A stretch of DNA of 64,000 nt from Dichotomocladium elegans (lineage: Eukaryota > Mucoromycota > Mucoromycetes > Mucorales > Lichtheimiaceae): the NCBI GenBank assembly GCA_025716815.1, contig JAIXMN010000004.1, positions 124,001 through 188,000 of the forward strand. The letters run 5' to 3'. Shown here in pieces: positions 46,366 to 56,831 of this stretch (positions within the stretch are counted from its first letter, which is position 1; every line of letters starts with the position of its first letter). The position numbers and the translations under genes are program-made. A model generated the notes under the pieces. That model saw only the letters and a list, made by a program, of their open reading frames with translations, had not been told where the DNA came from and did no database searches.

Positions 46366-47527
46366 ATGCTCCTTTGCCATGCCCATTCCACCACACGTCT
46401 ACTTCGGTCCATCTCATGGCGACGATCCATCGGCAGTCTATCGCAGCATGATCGGACCCATCTCAATGTTATTAATTTCTTTGATCCTGCCCTCGCGCCT
46501 GCGCCACCGTATTTTTCTTTAAAGCACGGTGCAGCTGGATATCCCAAAAGCGACAAAGCCATCATGTCTACGCCCAAAGAGGATGCGATCTATACGAGTA
46601 TCCAGATTGGTGACGATGCATATTTTCGACGCCGCGACGCGCTGGGCGTAGCCGATGGTGTAGGCGGATGGCGGAAGCATGCGGGTACACACACACACAT
46701 ATATATATATATATATTTATAAGGGGAAAACAATGTGTTGAACGTCTGGTGTTTCTAGGAGCCAATCCTGGATTGTACGCACGAAAATTAATGCATTATT
46801 CTCAGCTGGAACTTGACCGCATCGCATGCAACAAACGGCCGCCGCACGTACAGCAAGAACGGCTTGATCCTGTCCTGGTCCTGGAGAGCGCTTATCACCT
46901 GACCTCCCTGGATGCCCAAAACGAGCACTTTGTCGGATCGACAACGGCGTGCATTGCGATACTCTGCGAGGATGAGCTCCGGGTCGCGAATCTCGGCGAC
47001 TGTGGCGTGTCCATCATCCGCCAAAACGATTACGTATTTCGATCAGAGGAGCAGCAGCATTCGTTCAACTTCCCTTATCAGCTAGGAACGGCATCCTTTG
47101 ATTATCCGGCCGATGCGCAGCAGTTCTCGGTTAAGATTCAGGATGGTGATATCCTCATTGTTGCGACAGATGGACTGTACGACAATCTGTACGACGACGA
47201 GATTCTGGAGGAAGTCCATCAATGTCTTGTGAACAACGATGACGCCGCACCACAGCGAATATCGGATGCGCTTGCGCTCCGTGCAAAGATGGTGAGCGAG
47301 GACCCGAGCTACACGGCATCGCCATTCCAGAGCAGGGCCATCCACGAGGGAATGTACTATCAGGTAATGCGACGGGCAAAGCTTGATATATATATACGTC
47401 TTGACAGAATTAGTTAATATTCGAGAGAGGGACTTAGGGTGGAAAGGCGGATGACATTACCGTGCTGGTCGCCATGATCAAGTGTGAAGATGGCCCGCCG
47501 GACCAATTACCACCCCCTTTGCCCTGA
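46366..47527 (+). CDS. PTC7-like PP2C serine/threonine phosphatase
   Basis: Three exons (46366-46684, 46759-47363, 47438-47527) give 337 residues. PPM motifs are present: GDDAYFRRRDALGVADGVGG with a metal-binding Asp, NLGDCGVSIIR, DGDILIVATDGLYDNLYDDE and GGKADDITVLVAM. The order and PYQLGTASFDYPADAQQFSV match the PTC7/PPTC7 group, a mitochondrial phosphatase that in yeast acts on Coq7 and other matrix or outer-membrane clients. The N-terminus from the ATG at 46366 is rich in Arg and Ser (TTRLLRSISWRRSIGSL), in keeping with a mitochondrial presequence; an upstream in-frame ATG at 46318 would spoil it. The gene follows the hydrolase on the same strand after 220 bp. Confidence 0.92.
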
Positions 47528-47833
47528 ACCAACCAACTTCTGTAAATACCATAGTCTTCTCCTTCTACCTTTCTTGTTCTGCTTTGAGCGCGTGTGTGTA
47601 TCATGTTTTCTTTTTTTTTTGATTTGCATTTCTTGATAACCATATTACTTTATTACTATTATCATTACTAGTATTATTTTTATACATTAACCTCTCTTGG
47701 TCTCGTATAGGCAATTCAGATATGAAGCGAGGTAGGGCTAAGGAAGCACAGTATGTGTATGATGCAATGGTATGTACAGGAAAGATAGCTAGGTTAGGTC
47801 ACAAAGGGCGATCCTGTGGTGTGGGGGGGATCT
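47528..47833. other. Short spacer between convergent genes
   Basis: This holds the 3' flanks of the PTC7-like and SLC1-like genes, with a T-run near 47611-47620 and an AT-rich stretch to 47690. No other feature is visible. Confidence 0.5.
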
Positions 47834-49904
47834 TTACTTTCCATGTCCACTGCCATTGGGAACATCATCAAAGCTTTTGATCGAGCTTCCGTCCTTGTTA
47901 TCGACTCTAACTTCGACGCGGTCATCCACATCGCTCATGTGCTTGCTGTTCAGACTGGCGGCGTAGTCTCCAGCAACAGGAAGAATATCTTCTCCCTTCT
48001 CATCCGAAGCAAGCTTGCGACGGCGCGACTCTTCCTCGAGCTTCCATTCGAGCCCGCGGAAGGTTCCCTCGGTGCGAGCCATGACACAGCATGCAAGACA
48101 GTTGCCGGTGACGTTGATAGACGTGCGAGCCATGTCCATAATAGCATCCACGCCCATGATTACAGTGACTGCAGCAATAGGAAGACCGTACTTTATAAAA
48201 GAATAGAGTGAGCGCGAGTTGTCCCTCCTCCCCCACCCCCGCCACGTTCCCGGATCTTCTTTACCTGAGTCACGGTTCCTGCCAGCACAATCAGAGATGC
48301 ACGAGGGACAGCTGCCACACCCTTGGAAGACAACATCAGAGTGCCCATGATGGACATCTGGGTGGCAACCGAGAGGTTCATACCACCGGCCTGTGCGCAG
48401 AAGATACTAGCAAGGGCAAGATGGAGTGTTGTGCCGTCCAGATTAAATGAGTAACCACTATATGTATATATACATGCTGTGAGTTGAATGCGGAAAGGGT
48501 TATTATATCATTCCCTCCCTCTCCCTATATCGGCCTGGGTCTCCTCAACCCTTTTCTTCCTCCTGCCCTTTTCCTTGGCCACAGATATAACACATACGTG
48601 GGAATGACGAAAGACACGAGTGAGTTTGGACATCCGAATTCACGCATTTTCTCCATAGCTTTGGGAAGAGCTGATTCGCTTGACGACGTGCTAAAAGCAA
48701 TCAGCCATGGCTGGGCAACAGCGCGAATAAAGCCGAGGATGGGAATACGACAGACAAACATGATCGGCAACAGGATGATGATAACAAAGATAACAAGCGA
48801 AGCGTAAAGCGCACCAATCAGCTTGCCGAGGTTTCCAAGAACGCCGATGCCGTTTGCACCCACTGCTGAGGCAAGCGAAGCGCCGATGCCGATAGGGGCA
48901 TCTTTAAAAAGAAGGATAGAGATCAGCAACAACAAGAAAAAAAAAAGTGGCGATGGCGGCGAAAGGGGGAGGTCGACTACTCACAGTTCATGATGAGACC
49001 GACCATCTTAAAGATAACCTGGGAAAGCGATTCGCAAATCATCAACATAACATCTCGGGACTTCTTGTCTGCCTTGATTGCAGCACAGGCAAACATGGCC
49101 GCGCAAAAGACAATACCCAGGATCTGATCTTTTGCAGCAGCATCGAAGAAGTTGGCAGGAATGATCAGGAACATCTCACCGTGCCAAGTGATCTCACCAC
49201 TCTTGCCAGCAAGAGTGGTCGCAGCGCTATTGTCTCCGTCCGAGGGGATGACAACGCCAAAGCCGGGCTTGACAATGTTTGCCATAACTAAACCGACAAC
49301 GAGCGCAAGAGTGCTCACCACTTCAAAGTACTGTGACAAGATAGAAAGAGAAGGTTAGGTTAGTCATCAGAACAGGGTCATATGTGGCGCACGGATATGG
49401 GGGGGGAGTAAGTATTGGTACTTGCAATGATTGTCTTGATCGCCAGCTTGCCGACAGTTGAGATATCGTCACTGTGTCCTAAACAATGAAACGTGCATGC
49501 ATGAGCGACCCGGGAAGACAAGGCGCGTATGCATATGTACCGGCAATGCCGAGAACAAGGGTGGAAAAGATAAGAGGGGCGACAATGATCTGGATCATTC
49601 GAATGAAGGCCGTTCCGAGGGGCTGAATCTCTTTGGCAAACGCTGGCTGGAAATAGCCGATCAGGATGCCGATGAAGATGCCGGCAAAGATCCAGAACGT
49701 CAAGTTAGTCCACTTGTTCAGGAACCTCCAGACCGTCTTGAAGGGACCCCACAAGCATCGTTCCCAGATAAATAGCAACCCTCGGCCTAACGACTTGGCC
49801 CATGAAGGATAGGTGGCCACATTCTCCTGCACCTCCAGGTTGATTTCCTTTGACTTGGTGATGGAGCTGAACTTGGTGGTAATGGAGGTCTTTAGCCGAT
49901 CCAT
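47834..49904 (-). CDS. SLC1/DAACS family dicarboxylate/amino acid:cation symporter
   Basis: Six exons (49904-49541, 49478-49426, 49330-48985, 48901-48598, 48457-48265, 48190-47834) give 538 residues. Hydrophobic segments include FWIFAGIFIGILIGYFQPAF, VSTLALVVGLVMANIVKPGF and FVIIILLPIMFVCRIPILGF. The hairpin-1 serine motif is TSSSESALPKAME, the substrate and sodium site in TM7 is GYSFNLDGTTLHLALASIF, and the hairpin-2/TM8 region is IMGVDAIMDMARTSINVTGN. These are the hallmarks of GltP, DctA and the EAAT transporters, which take up dicarboxylates, glutamate or neutral amino acids with Na+ or H+. The substrate cannot be read from sequence; the terminal NVTGN replaces the more usual NVxGD. The second intron begins with GC (49425-49424, GCAAGT); using it restores the family reading TIIYFEVVSTLAL. 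Confidence 0.93.
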
Positions 49905-51368
49905 CGCAAAAAAAGAAAGTTAAGAAAAGAAAAGGATGAAAGGGAGAAAGGAAATCCAAACATGGGAAATTTATATACACACGCACATCCACGCGCACAC
50001 ACCGTGCTGGAAAAAGATAAGCTTTCGTCTCGCCATATTCGGTCTTCCAAAAAAGAAGTTCCTGTGTGATCTTGTGTCACTGTTGTGATACGATGGTCCG
50101 ACCAAATTTGCGTACCGTAGCGTCTGTGCTACCTCACTACCCATTTTTTTTTTTCCTTCGATATTCTACCTCCATAGCACCATTATCATCAGGTGCCACT
50201 CCGCTGCTACGTAAAATTGCAGTTTTGGGGTTCTTTCGGATCAGGTCGAACGCGCGCAAGCGCCCCCTTTTCCGTCACACAATTCTCAGTGCTATGCATT
50301 CTTGCCAACTTGAGCACGTTGATCTCTCACACACTTGCTAAGCTTTAATGTATATATATATATATATATATATCACTTCTGCGAAAGAGAGAGAGAAAAG
50401 GAAACTGTTTCATGGCAGCGTTTTGCAAATTCACATGGTTTGATCTCTTTCCTACAATCTCAGTCGCGGTTTCCCTGGTTTCTGATCGCGGTGGTCAATT
50501 AGGATTCACCGTGAGAATTTTTTTTTTTGTTCTGGGTTTGGTCAAATCCAAGTGCAGCCATTTGCTGCCATAGCAAAAAGCTGAAGGGGGATCTTGATCC
50601 AAACCATGGCCATATATATGTTTAAGGAAATTTCTTCTATTCCCAATCGTCCGATGAACTTTCTCCCTCCTTCCACTCCGTGCGCAATGTATGCATTCCA
50701 TACCGTTTATTTTTATTTTTATTTTTTGTTCCGTGGTTATACACGAGCATAGATCTGTTCTCGACTCGTCTGATCCTCTTTCGCAAAACGCGAGAGGAAA
50801 GGTGGCGAGCAAACCCACCGATCTATGGGAATCCTATTGGTTACGTTTTTCTTTTATGATCCCATCTTTTTGTTAGACTCAAGAGATCACATTGTACAAG
50901 CTCACCACGATGGGAAAACCGCTGCAGAGACAGTCATCATGTGACCATGAAACCATTCCGATGAAGCCGCCCTCACCCCCTCACACCGCCGATTTCATCC
51001 AAAGGTACAGACGCGCTTATCGGAACCAATCAGCATCGATTCTGGAATTCATTGAGAAGCATGCCCATCAAATATAGACCAGACGCTCCGTGCTATGGCT
51101 TCAGGATGCACGTGATGCTGCTGTCGCCTCGAGCGAGCAGACTGTCTAACGGCATCGGTTCGATGAATGTAAATAAGACCAAAAGTCTCTTCACCCTTAC
51201 CGAACTTTCCTTATTTGGCCGGTCCCTGTCGCCTCCGTCCTCTGCACAAACGATAAGTTGTTTGATAGATAAGAGCCCGCTTCCTCACTGTTCCGCCCCC
51301 GCCCTGTCGAACCCGAGCCACTGTATTGATTTCGGTTATATACAATTTTGCAATAGAAGAAATGTCTA
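49905..51368. other. 1.5-kb spacer with TA repeat
   Basis: This lies between the start of the SLC1-like gene and the end of the HARS gene. It contains a (TA)n microsatellite at 50350-50373 and one small open frame listed separately. Nothing else is recognisable. Confidence 0.45.
50910..51077 (+). CDS. Possible small protein, 55 residues
   Basis: The frame starts MGKPLQRQSSCDHETIPMKP, continues PSPPHTADFIQRYRRAYRN and ends FIEKHAHQI before TAG. The start follows CACGATGGG, with the pyrimidine-rich leader typical of this genome some 30 bases upstream. The composition is protein-like, with an amphipathic helix likely at FIQRYRRAYRNQSASILEF. No family is recognised. It could be a true small gene, the first exon of a longer one, or chance. 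Confidence 0.3.
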   Translation: MGKPLQRQSSCDHETIPMKPPSPPHTADFIQRYRRAYRNQSASILEFIEKHAHQI

Positions 51369-52793
51369 CTACGGCTTATCCAATCTAGCTTTGAGTTCCT
51401 GCACCAAATCATTCCGTGAAAGCGTGATGCCGGCTCCTTGGGACTTATCCTTCGCCATCATGTCCTTCAACCGAACCTGGTTGTTGTCGACTTCATCCTG
51501 GCCAATGATGACAGCATAAGGAATCTGATCCTTCTCGCACAGGGCCCATTGCTTCTCGAGCTTGGGCTTGTTCTTGAACATGAACGAGGCCTTGATCCCG
51601 CTGTCCCACAGTTCTCTTGCAATCCGCATCTGCTCCTTGATCAGGCCTCCGCCCACAGCAATCACCAGCACCTCAGTATCCTTCGTCTTGATCTGCTGTC
51701 CCTGCTTAGCCATCAAGATCGAGAAGATCCGTTCCACACCGAGCGATACGCCTACACATGGGACCTTCAAGCTCGGCTTCCCCTTCTTGTTCACACCACT
51801 AAGCATGCCAACAAGGTCGTCATAACGTCCGCCGGCTGCCACCGATCCCACACCGTCTGCTCCGCTCTGAGGCGTCACTGCCTCATAGATGACTCCGGTG
51901 TAATAATCAAGACCCCTGGCCAGACTCAGATCAATGCACATCTTGTCCTCAATCCCCAGCGCCTCAAGAAACTCAAACAGGAGCTTCATATCCGCCACGC
52001 CCTGGACCGCCATCGTATTCTGTTGCAGCAACGGGTCCTGCGCAAGATTCTCCAGCAGTTCCCGACCTCCCTTGAGCTTGACGTACTCGCCAATCCTCTC
52101 TGCAATAGACGCATCAATGCCTCTGTCGTCGATCATCTCCCGCTTCACTTGGTCCCAGCTAAGTTTGTCGAGTTTATCCACGGCTGACGAGACGGATCGA
52201 ATGCTCCCATCCGGCACCTGGCACGCCTGGAAAATGCCGTCAAGGATCTTCCGGTGATTGATCTTGACCGTATACGGCCCAATGTCCAGCACGGACAGGG
52301 CTTCGCAAAGCACCCGCAGGACCTCTGCATCGGGAATCATGGGATCGTATGTGCCTGCAATGTCAAAGTCGCATTGGTAAAACTCGCGTAGTCGGCCTTT
52401 GGTCATCGCGGGCTGGTCCCGCCTGTACACCTTTGCAATATGGTACCGTTTGATGTTTTGGTACTCTTTCCCATACATCGCTATAAACCGCGCAAGAGGC
52501 ACTGTCAGGTCGTACCGAAGCGAACACAGCTCGCCGCCCTGGTCCGCAAGGTCGTAAATCAGCTTGCTATCCTCGCCATACTTGCCCGCAAGGATTTCTC
52601 TTAGTTCAAAGACAGGCGTGTCGATCGTAATCGCCCCATGTTTTTTAAACACGCCCGTGATGGCCGAGAACACCTTTTCACGAATCGCCATATCGCGTTC
52701 GCCATAGTCGCGCGTGCCCTTTGGTGTCTTCAATGCCACTGTAGTCGGAACCGGTCCAGTCGTAGCCGCAGAGCTAGCAAATCGTTTCTGGCC
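51369..52793 (-). CDS. Histidyl-tRNA synthetase (5' exon not located)
   Basis: A single long exon encodes 474 residues and ends at 51369. It starts after an acceptor (GATAG) at 52794 with [20 protein letters not shown], then [20 protein letters not shown]. Class II motifs follow: [16 protein letters not shown] (motif 1 region), [20 protein letters not shown] and [10 protein letters not shown] (motif 2), and the histidine-specific [15 protein letters not shown] and GGRYDDL. The C-terminus is the anticodon-binding domain ([31 protein letters not shown]). It charges tRNA-His in the cytosol, in mitochondria, or both. The RFASS stretch looks like the end of a mitochondrial presequence, as in the dual-targeted yeast HTS1. 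A start exon could be as short as ATG CAT CAC at 52928-52920, which is in phase, but I cannot confirm it. Confidence 0.93.
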   Translation of the reverse strand, partial: GQKRFASSAATTGPVPTTVALKTPKGTRDYGERDMAIREKVFSAITGVFKKHGAITIDTPVFELREILAGKYGEDSKLIYDLADQGGELCSLRYDLTVPLARFIAMYGKEYQNIKRYHIAKVYRRDQPAMTKGRLREFYQCDFDIAGTYDPMIPDAEVLRVLCEALSVLDIGPYTVKINHRKILDGIFQACQVPDGSIRSVSSAVDKLDKLSWDQVKREMIDDRGIDASIAERIGEYVKLKGGRELLENLAQDPLLQQNTMAVQGVADMKLLFEFLEALGIEDKMCIDLSLARGLDYYTGVIYEAVTPQSGADGVGSVAAGGRYDDLVGMLSGVNKKGKPSLKVPCVGVSLGVERIFSILMAKQGQQIKTKDTEVLVIAVGGGLIKEQMRIARELWDSGIKASFMFKNKPKLEKQWALCEKDQIPYAVIIGQDEVDNNQVRLKDMMAKDKSQGAGITLSRNDLVQELKARLDKP

Positions 52794-54610
52794 CTATCAA
52801 ACAACCCAACACACATACTCGCTCTCAGCTGATCTCTTCAATCGGTGACCGATCGAGCTTTTTTTTTTTTTCTACACAAAGAAATACCATTTCTGCAGCT
52901 ATCGAATGAAGGTTCTCACGTGATGCATCCTCGAGGATCCTCTATCCATTCGTCCATTGAGCCACACATGCATACTATGGCCCAAACACAGTCTTTTTAA
53001 AAGATCGCTACTACCCCCCAACCACCCCACTTTCCAACACCTACCGTGCTGCGTTGAATTCGGCAAGGCCGCCGACGAATTACTAAATATGTGTTTCTGT
53101 AACAAACTATCCCTTTTTTCAATTGGTGAGCAATGGACATAAAGCCAAGCAGATCATGATCCTACCACGAAACATGGATTGCGCTCATGAGACCTCGAGC
53201 GCCAAGTGCACTTGCAAACAAAAGGGGCCCTGCCTCCGCCCCTGCCTCCGCCTCCGCGCGCACCTCCACCCACCCACTCGCTCGCTCGCCATTCCCGCAG
53301 ACTCCGAAGAAAAACCACAGTCCTAGTACGTATTGATGATGTAGGTTTGCACTATAGGGACCGACCCCCCTTCTCGACTGGATAACGTTCAATAGCATTC
53401 ATTAAACATGTCAGCTCTCACAAGATGAAGTAATAAATCACCTTAGAATGTCTCGGTCATTCATATGCACAATGCAATAAAGGCATGGGGTGATATACAC
53501 GGATAAGACGCTAGTATCGGTAGCCGGTGGGAATATATACTCTTTTGATCGTGGTTCCAATATCCATGAAAGGTTTTGCGGTAATGCAAGCATGGAAAGG
53601 TCATTCGTAAGATTCAAAAAGCCAGAACCCTTCAAAAACCGGCATTGCCCCCTTTGCGCCACCAGAAGCAGAGGCTGCTTTGATAGAGCGAATATGCGAA
53701 GAACTAGAAACATTGGTCATATGGATAAGACCGAGAGATTCACAGCGGGGGAGGAACGGCAGGCATGCACATTACAAACGTGGCAACTCCCCCTGCTAAT
53801 CAATGAAGGGCACCTGCTGGTCTTTCCCATCCCGCACACACGCTATAGACACACCATCCCAAACTAAACAGCATAAAGAAATGCACTGCAGTCTGTTTAT
53901 TTCTACCCGTGTGCCTGCCTGCGCTTGTAAGTACGCGTCATCCGATCTCCCTATTCACCCCATCTTTGGCTGTGTAGATACTTAGCCCATGTGTATGTGC
54001 GTGTGTGCCTGTGCCAGTCACTTGCTGTTTGTGCATTTGTATATATTCTTCCACCTAAAAAGCGTCCATTGTGGATTTAAATACCACCGCGATCGAACAA
54101 TTCGAGGCAGAAACTAGCTAATGCGTCCTTTATCTCATGCCGTCACGCACATGCTAAAAGAAAAAGTTGTCTCGTTGGGCAGGCCGAACATTGCATTCAA
54201 TACATGTCACCAAAGAGTCCACCTTCTCGCTCAAGAACGTGGAGTCACCTGGTAGTCGACATGGATCGTAACACATCTGGTTTTTTTTGGGGGGGAATGA
54301 ATCTATCGCCCAAATTCGTATTGGGATTGAGACGCCCTTTTAGCAAGTGTTCCAAGTTCTTGCTCACGCTGAAAGGATTAGATCGCAGCCACAAACAAGC
54401 TAAAAAAAAAAAAAACCAACCGCCTCCCCCAACACGTACACATGTATACACACACACACACACACACACACATACACATATACATACACATACACACGCA
54501 CTTACGTACGTAGGCAAGCACTTACCAAGCCTTCTTTTATTTCTGGAAATAAATGAAGATAGATACACTTTGTTTCCTTTTCCTGTTTTCCTCTTTATGA
54601 TTTTGGTTCC
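52794..54610. other. 1.8-kb spacer, HARS promoter side
   Basis: It should contain the first exon and promoter of the HARS gene and the promoter of the beta-propeller-like gene. A (CA)n tract lies at 54448-54472. Open frames at 53490-53867 and 54204-54626 show no domain. Confidence 0.45.
54448..54472. repeat. (CA)n microsatellite
   Basis: About 12 CA units followed by imperfect CATA and ACAT units up to about 54500. It lies 110 bp upstream of the next start codon. Confidence 0.9.
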
Positions 54611-56293
54611 ATGCGCTTTGCTTTAACAACCCGGTTTCGGCTCGTCCGTCATGATCATTTTTGCGCCACGCTTCACCTCATTCTTTTTGTATTGCACTCG
54701 CTTATATCCGGCGTTACCGCACAGTTCCTATCCGACGCAGAATTGTTACTAGGGCTTCCACGCGAAAATCACTGCGCATTCGCTTACAATCGGACACTCT
54801 ATATTGTGGGTGGAAGTACGAACGACAGTAATCATTTTATCTCGTTATCAATGCCGCCCAATATCAGCACCTCACGTCCTATGATGGCGCAGATAAGCAC
54901 GATGGAGCAATTGAACGACACTGGCATAGGCTGTGCTGTCACAAGCTACGGCCAAGCGCTATTTTTACCCTCATTCCTTGTCTTGGATCTTCGAAGCAAG
55001 CGGTGGGTGTCGCCTCCCACGATTGTCGAATATGGTAACGCATCCTTGCGGAGCATTCACAACGGCAGTATGATAACCTCAGCCATGTGGAACGATCTCT
55101 TGGTCGTGACACGATTTTCGAATCGTACCGGATACGGACAGACTTACGTACTGGATGCTCGGCAGCGCGATGCGTGGACATGGACTGCTGTTGCTGTGAC
55201 GAGCGATGCGCCCTCGCACCCGTCTGTAGCCATGGCAGCAACGGAGCACTGGATCATTCACTTTGCTGCGGAACCGATCTACGACGGCGACGCGTACAAC
55301 ATATCGGTGCATTGTTTCGATCCTCGCCTCATGCTCTGGTTCGGTCAGATCGGACACTTTGTCAGCCCAACCGATCAATTGAGGGCCGCGACTTATGCGG
55401 GTGACCAGGTCCTAGTCATGACGGCAGACACGGACGCTTTCTTCGGCATCAGCAGCCGTGTCGTCCTGCCACCACAGTATGGACTCTGGCGACTCAATCT
55501 GTCGTCGGCCTATGCTGCTCAGCCGCAAGGCTCGATACATTACCTCCCGCCCTCCCAAGTCGGTCCATTCCGGTCCCTCTCGGGTCAAAGTCTGACCCGG
55601 CTAACCGACAATCTGCTGGTTTTGTACGGTGGCCTCCCTTTGAGTCATGACAGTCTTCGCTTCTGGGACGGATCGACCTTGACTTTTATCAGTCCGGCAT
55701 GGTGGAGAAATACCCAGGTCTTTCCCACCTATCCAGAACACCGGTCCAATACAGAACAGGAGAGCAATCATCATAACCATCAACAGCGACTGGCCATTAT
55801 CCTTGGATCTGTATTCGGCGGAATTTTTTTCTTGCTGTTATTGCTAATCTGCTTCTTCTGCTGCTGGAGGCGGCTGCGGCGTCGGCGACAGCAACAACAA
55901 CAACAACAGCAGCAGCAACAGCAGCAGCAGGACAATCTTCCCGGATCCGCTCTGGTATCTGAAGTCCCTCGACACACGACCCTAGGAAATGGCGAAGACA
56001 ACGACAATGCAACGACTTGGGCTGCACATATCAGCCGTGTCCTCTCAACCATCCGTCGTAGTCCGGAGCACAGGTCCAGCACAGACACTCCGATAATGGC
56101 AGCAGCTGCAACAACAACAGCACCCTATCATCCTGGAGCGGCCGAAATAGTATGCCATGCAGGAACCGCAAATGACATTGAGCGACAGAACATGATACGA
56201 AGCGCAAGCCGTTTTAACGAACACTTTGATCTCGTAGCTTTACCCGATTCAATACCACGAGAGCGCGCGCGCGCGCCAGTCAACCAGCTATAA
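54611..56293 (+). CDS. Type I membrane protein with kelch-like beta-propeller ectodomain
   Basis: An intron-less gene of 560 residues. After a basic start (MRFALTTRFRLVRHD) comes a signal-like hydrophobic stretch, LHLILFVLHSLISGVTAQF, ending at a plausible cleavage site. The ectodomain has kelch-like blades (CAFAYNRTLYIVGG, NLLVLYGGLPLSHDSLRFWD) and about ten N-x-S/T sites, so it is probably secreted and glycosylated. A transmembrane segment near residues 395-417 (IILGSVFGGIFFLLLLLICF) is followed by Cys residues, a run of Arg and a poly-Gln tract. The cytoplasmic tail of about 130 residues is Ser/Thr/Ala-rich. Such proteins in Mucorales often carry a galactose-oxidase/kelch ectodomain at the cell surface; the ligand is unknown. 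Confidence 0.85.
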   Translation: MRFALTTRFRLVRHDHFCATLHLILFVLHSLISGVTAQFLSDAELLLGLPRENHCAFAYNRTLYIVGGSTNDSNHFISLSMPPNISTSRPMMAQISTMEQLNDTGIGCAVTSYGQALFLPSFLVLDLRSKRWVSPPTIVEYGNASLRSIHNGSMITSAMWNDLLVVTRFSNRTGYGQTYVLDARQRDAWTWTAVAVTSDAPSHPSVAMAATEHWIIHFAAEPIYDGDAYNISVHCFDPRLMLWFGQIGHFVSPTDQLRAATYAGDQVLVMTADTDAFFGISSRVVLPPQYGLWRLNLSSAYAAQPQGSIHYLPPSQVGPFRSLSGQSLTRLTDNLLVLYGGLPLSHDSLRFWDGSTLTFISPAWWRNTQVFPTYPEHRSNTEQESNHHNHQQRLAIILGSVFGGIFFLLLLLICFFCCWRRLRRRRQQQQQQQQQQQQQQDNLPGSALVSEVPRHTTLGNGEDNDNATTWAAHISRVLSTIRRSPEHRSSTDTPIMAAAATTTAPYHPGAAEIVCHAGTANDIERQNMIRSASRFNEHFDLVALPDSIPRERARAPVNQL

Positions 56294-56831
56294 TTAGTAT
56301 ATAAATCTCTAATTAGAACCCTATTATTTCTATTATATATATATATATATTATATATATCTGTACATTAACTTTCCCCATATTGTAAATATAAACCTATC
56401 TTCATCGCGCTGTGTCACCTATCTCGAACTGCGCCAATGCATCGCTTTTTGCGCCAAGGAGCATTCGCAACTGCAACTCTTGACAAATAGTGCGGCATCG
56501 CATAAGCACACCTCGTACTTCCACACGTCTTCGTGGCATCATACTTGGACGGAATGACCAACTCGACCATAATACTGTACCGACAAGTCAGAGCTTAAAG
56601 GCAGTATGCTATTGGTTCTTTCGGCGGTATCTCTACAAAACTGAATACGCAAAGTAGCCCATCCTGGATCATTTCTCTATTTTATTAAGCGCACGAAACA
56701 AAAGAGAGGGTAACTGAATGTCAAATGCTAAATATCGCGTGTGCCTATGGCCTTCACTCTACTATTCTTTGTTTTGCTGTCATCGAGCCCCGTAAAGAAG
56801 TGAAAATGGGAAGAGCGAGACATTCCCTTTT
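56294..56831. other. Spacer between convergent genes with TA repeat
   Basis: The spacer starts with an AT-rich stretch and a (TA)n run at 56332-56359, probably in the 3' flank of the beta-propeller-like gene. No coding feature is visible. Confidence 0.5.

Noticed and set aside
51438..52187. 249-residue open frame antisense to histidyl-tRNA synthetase
   Set aside because: It is a shadow of a long, GC-biased coding exon. The opposite strand has complete class II synthetase motifs and this frame has none.
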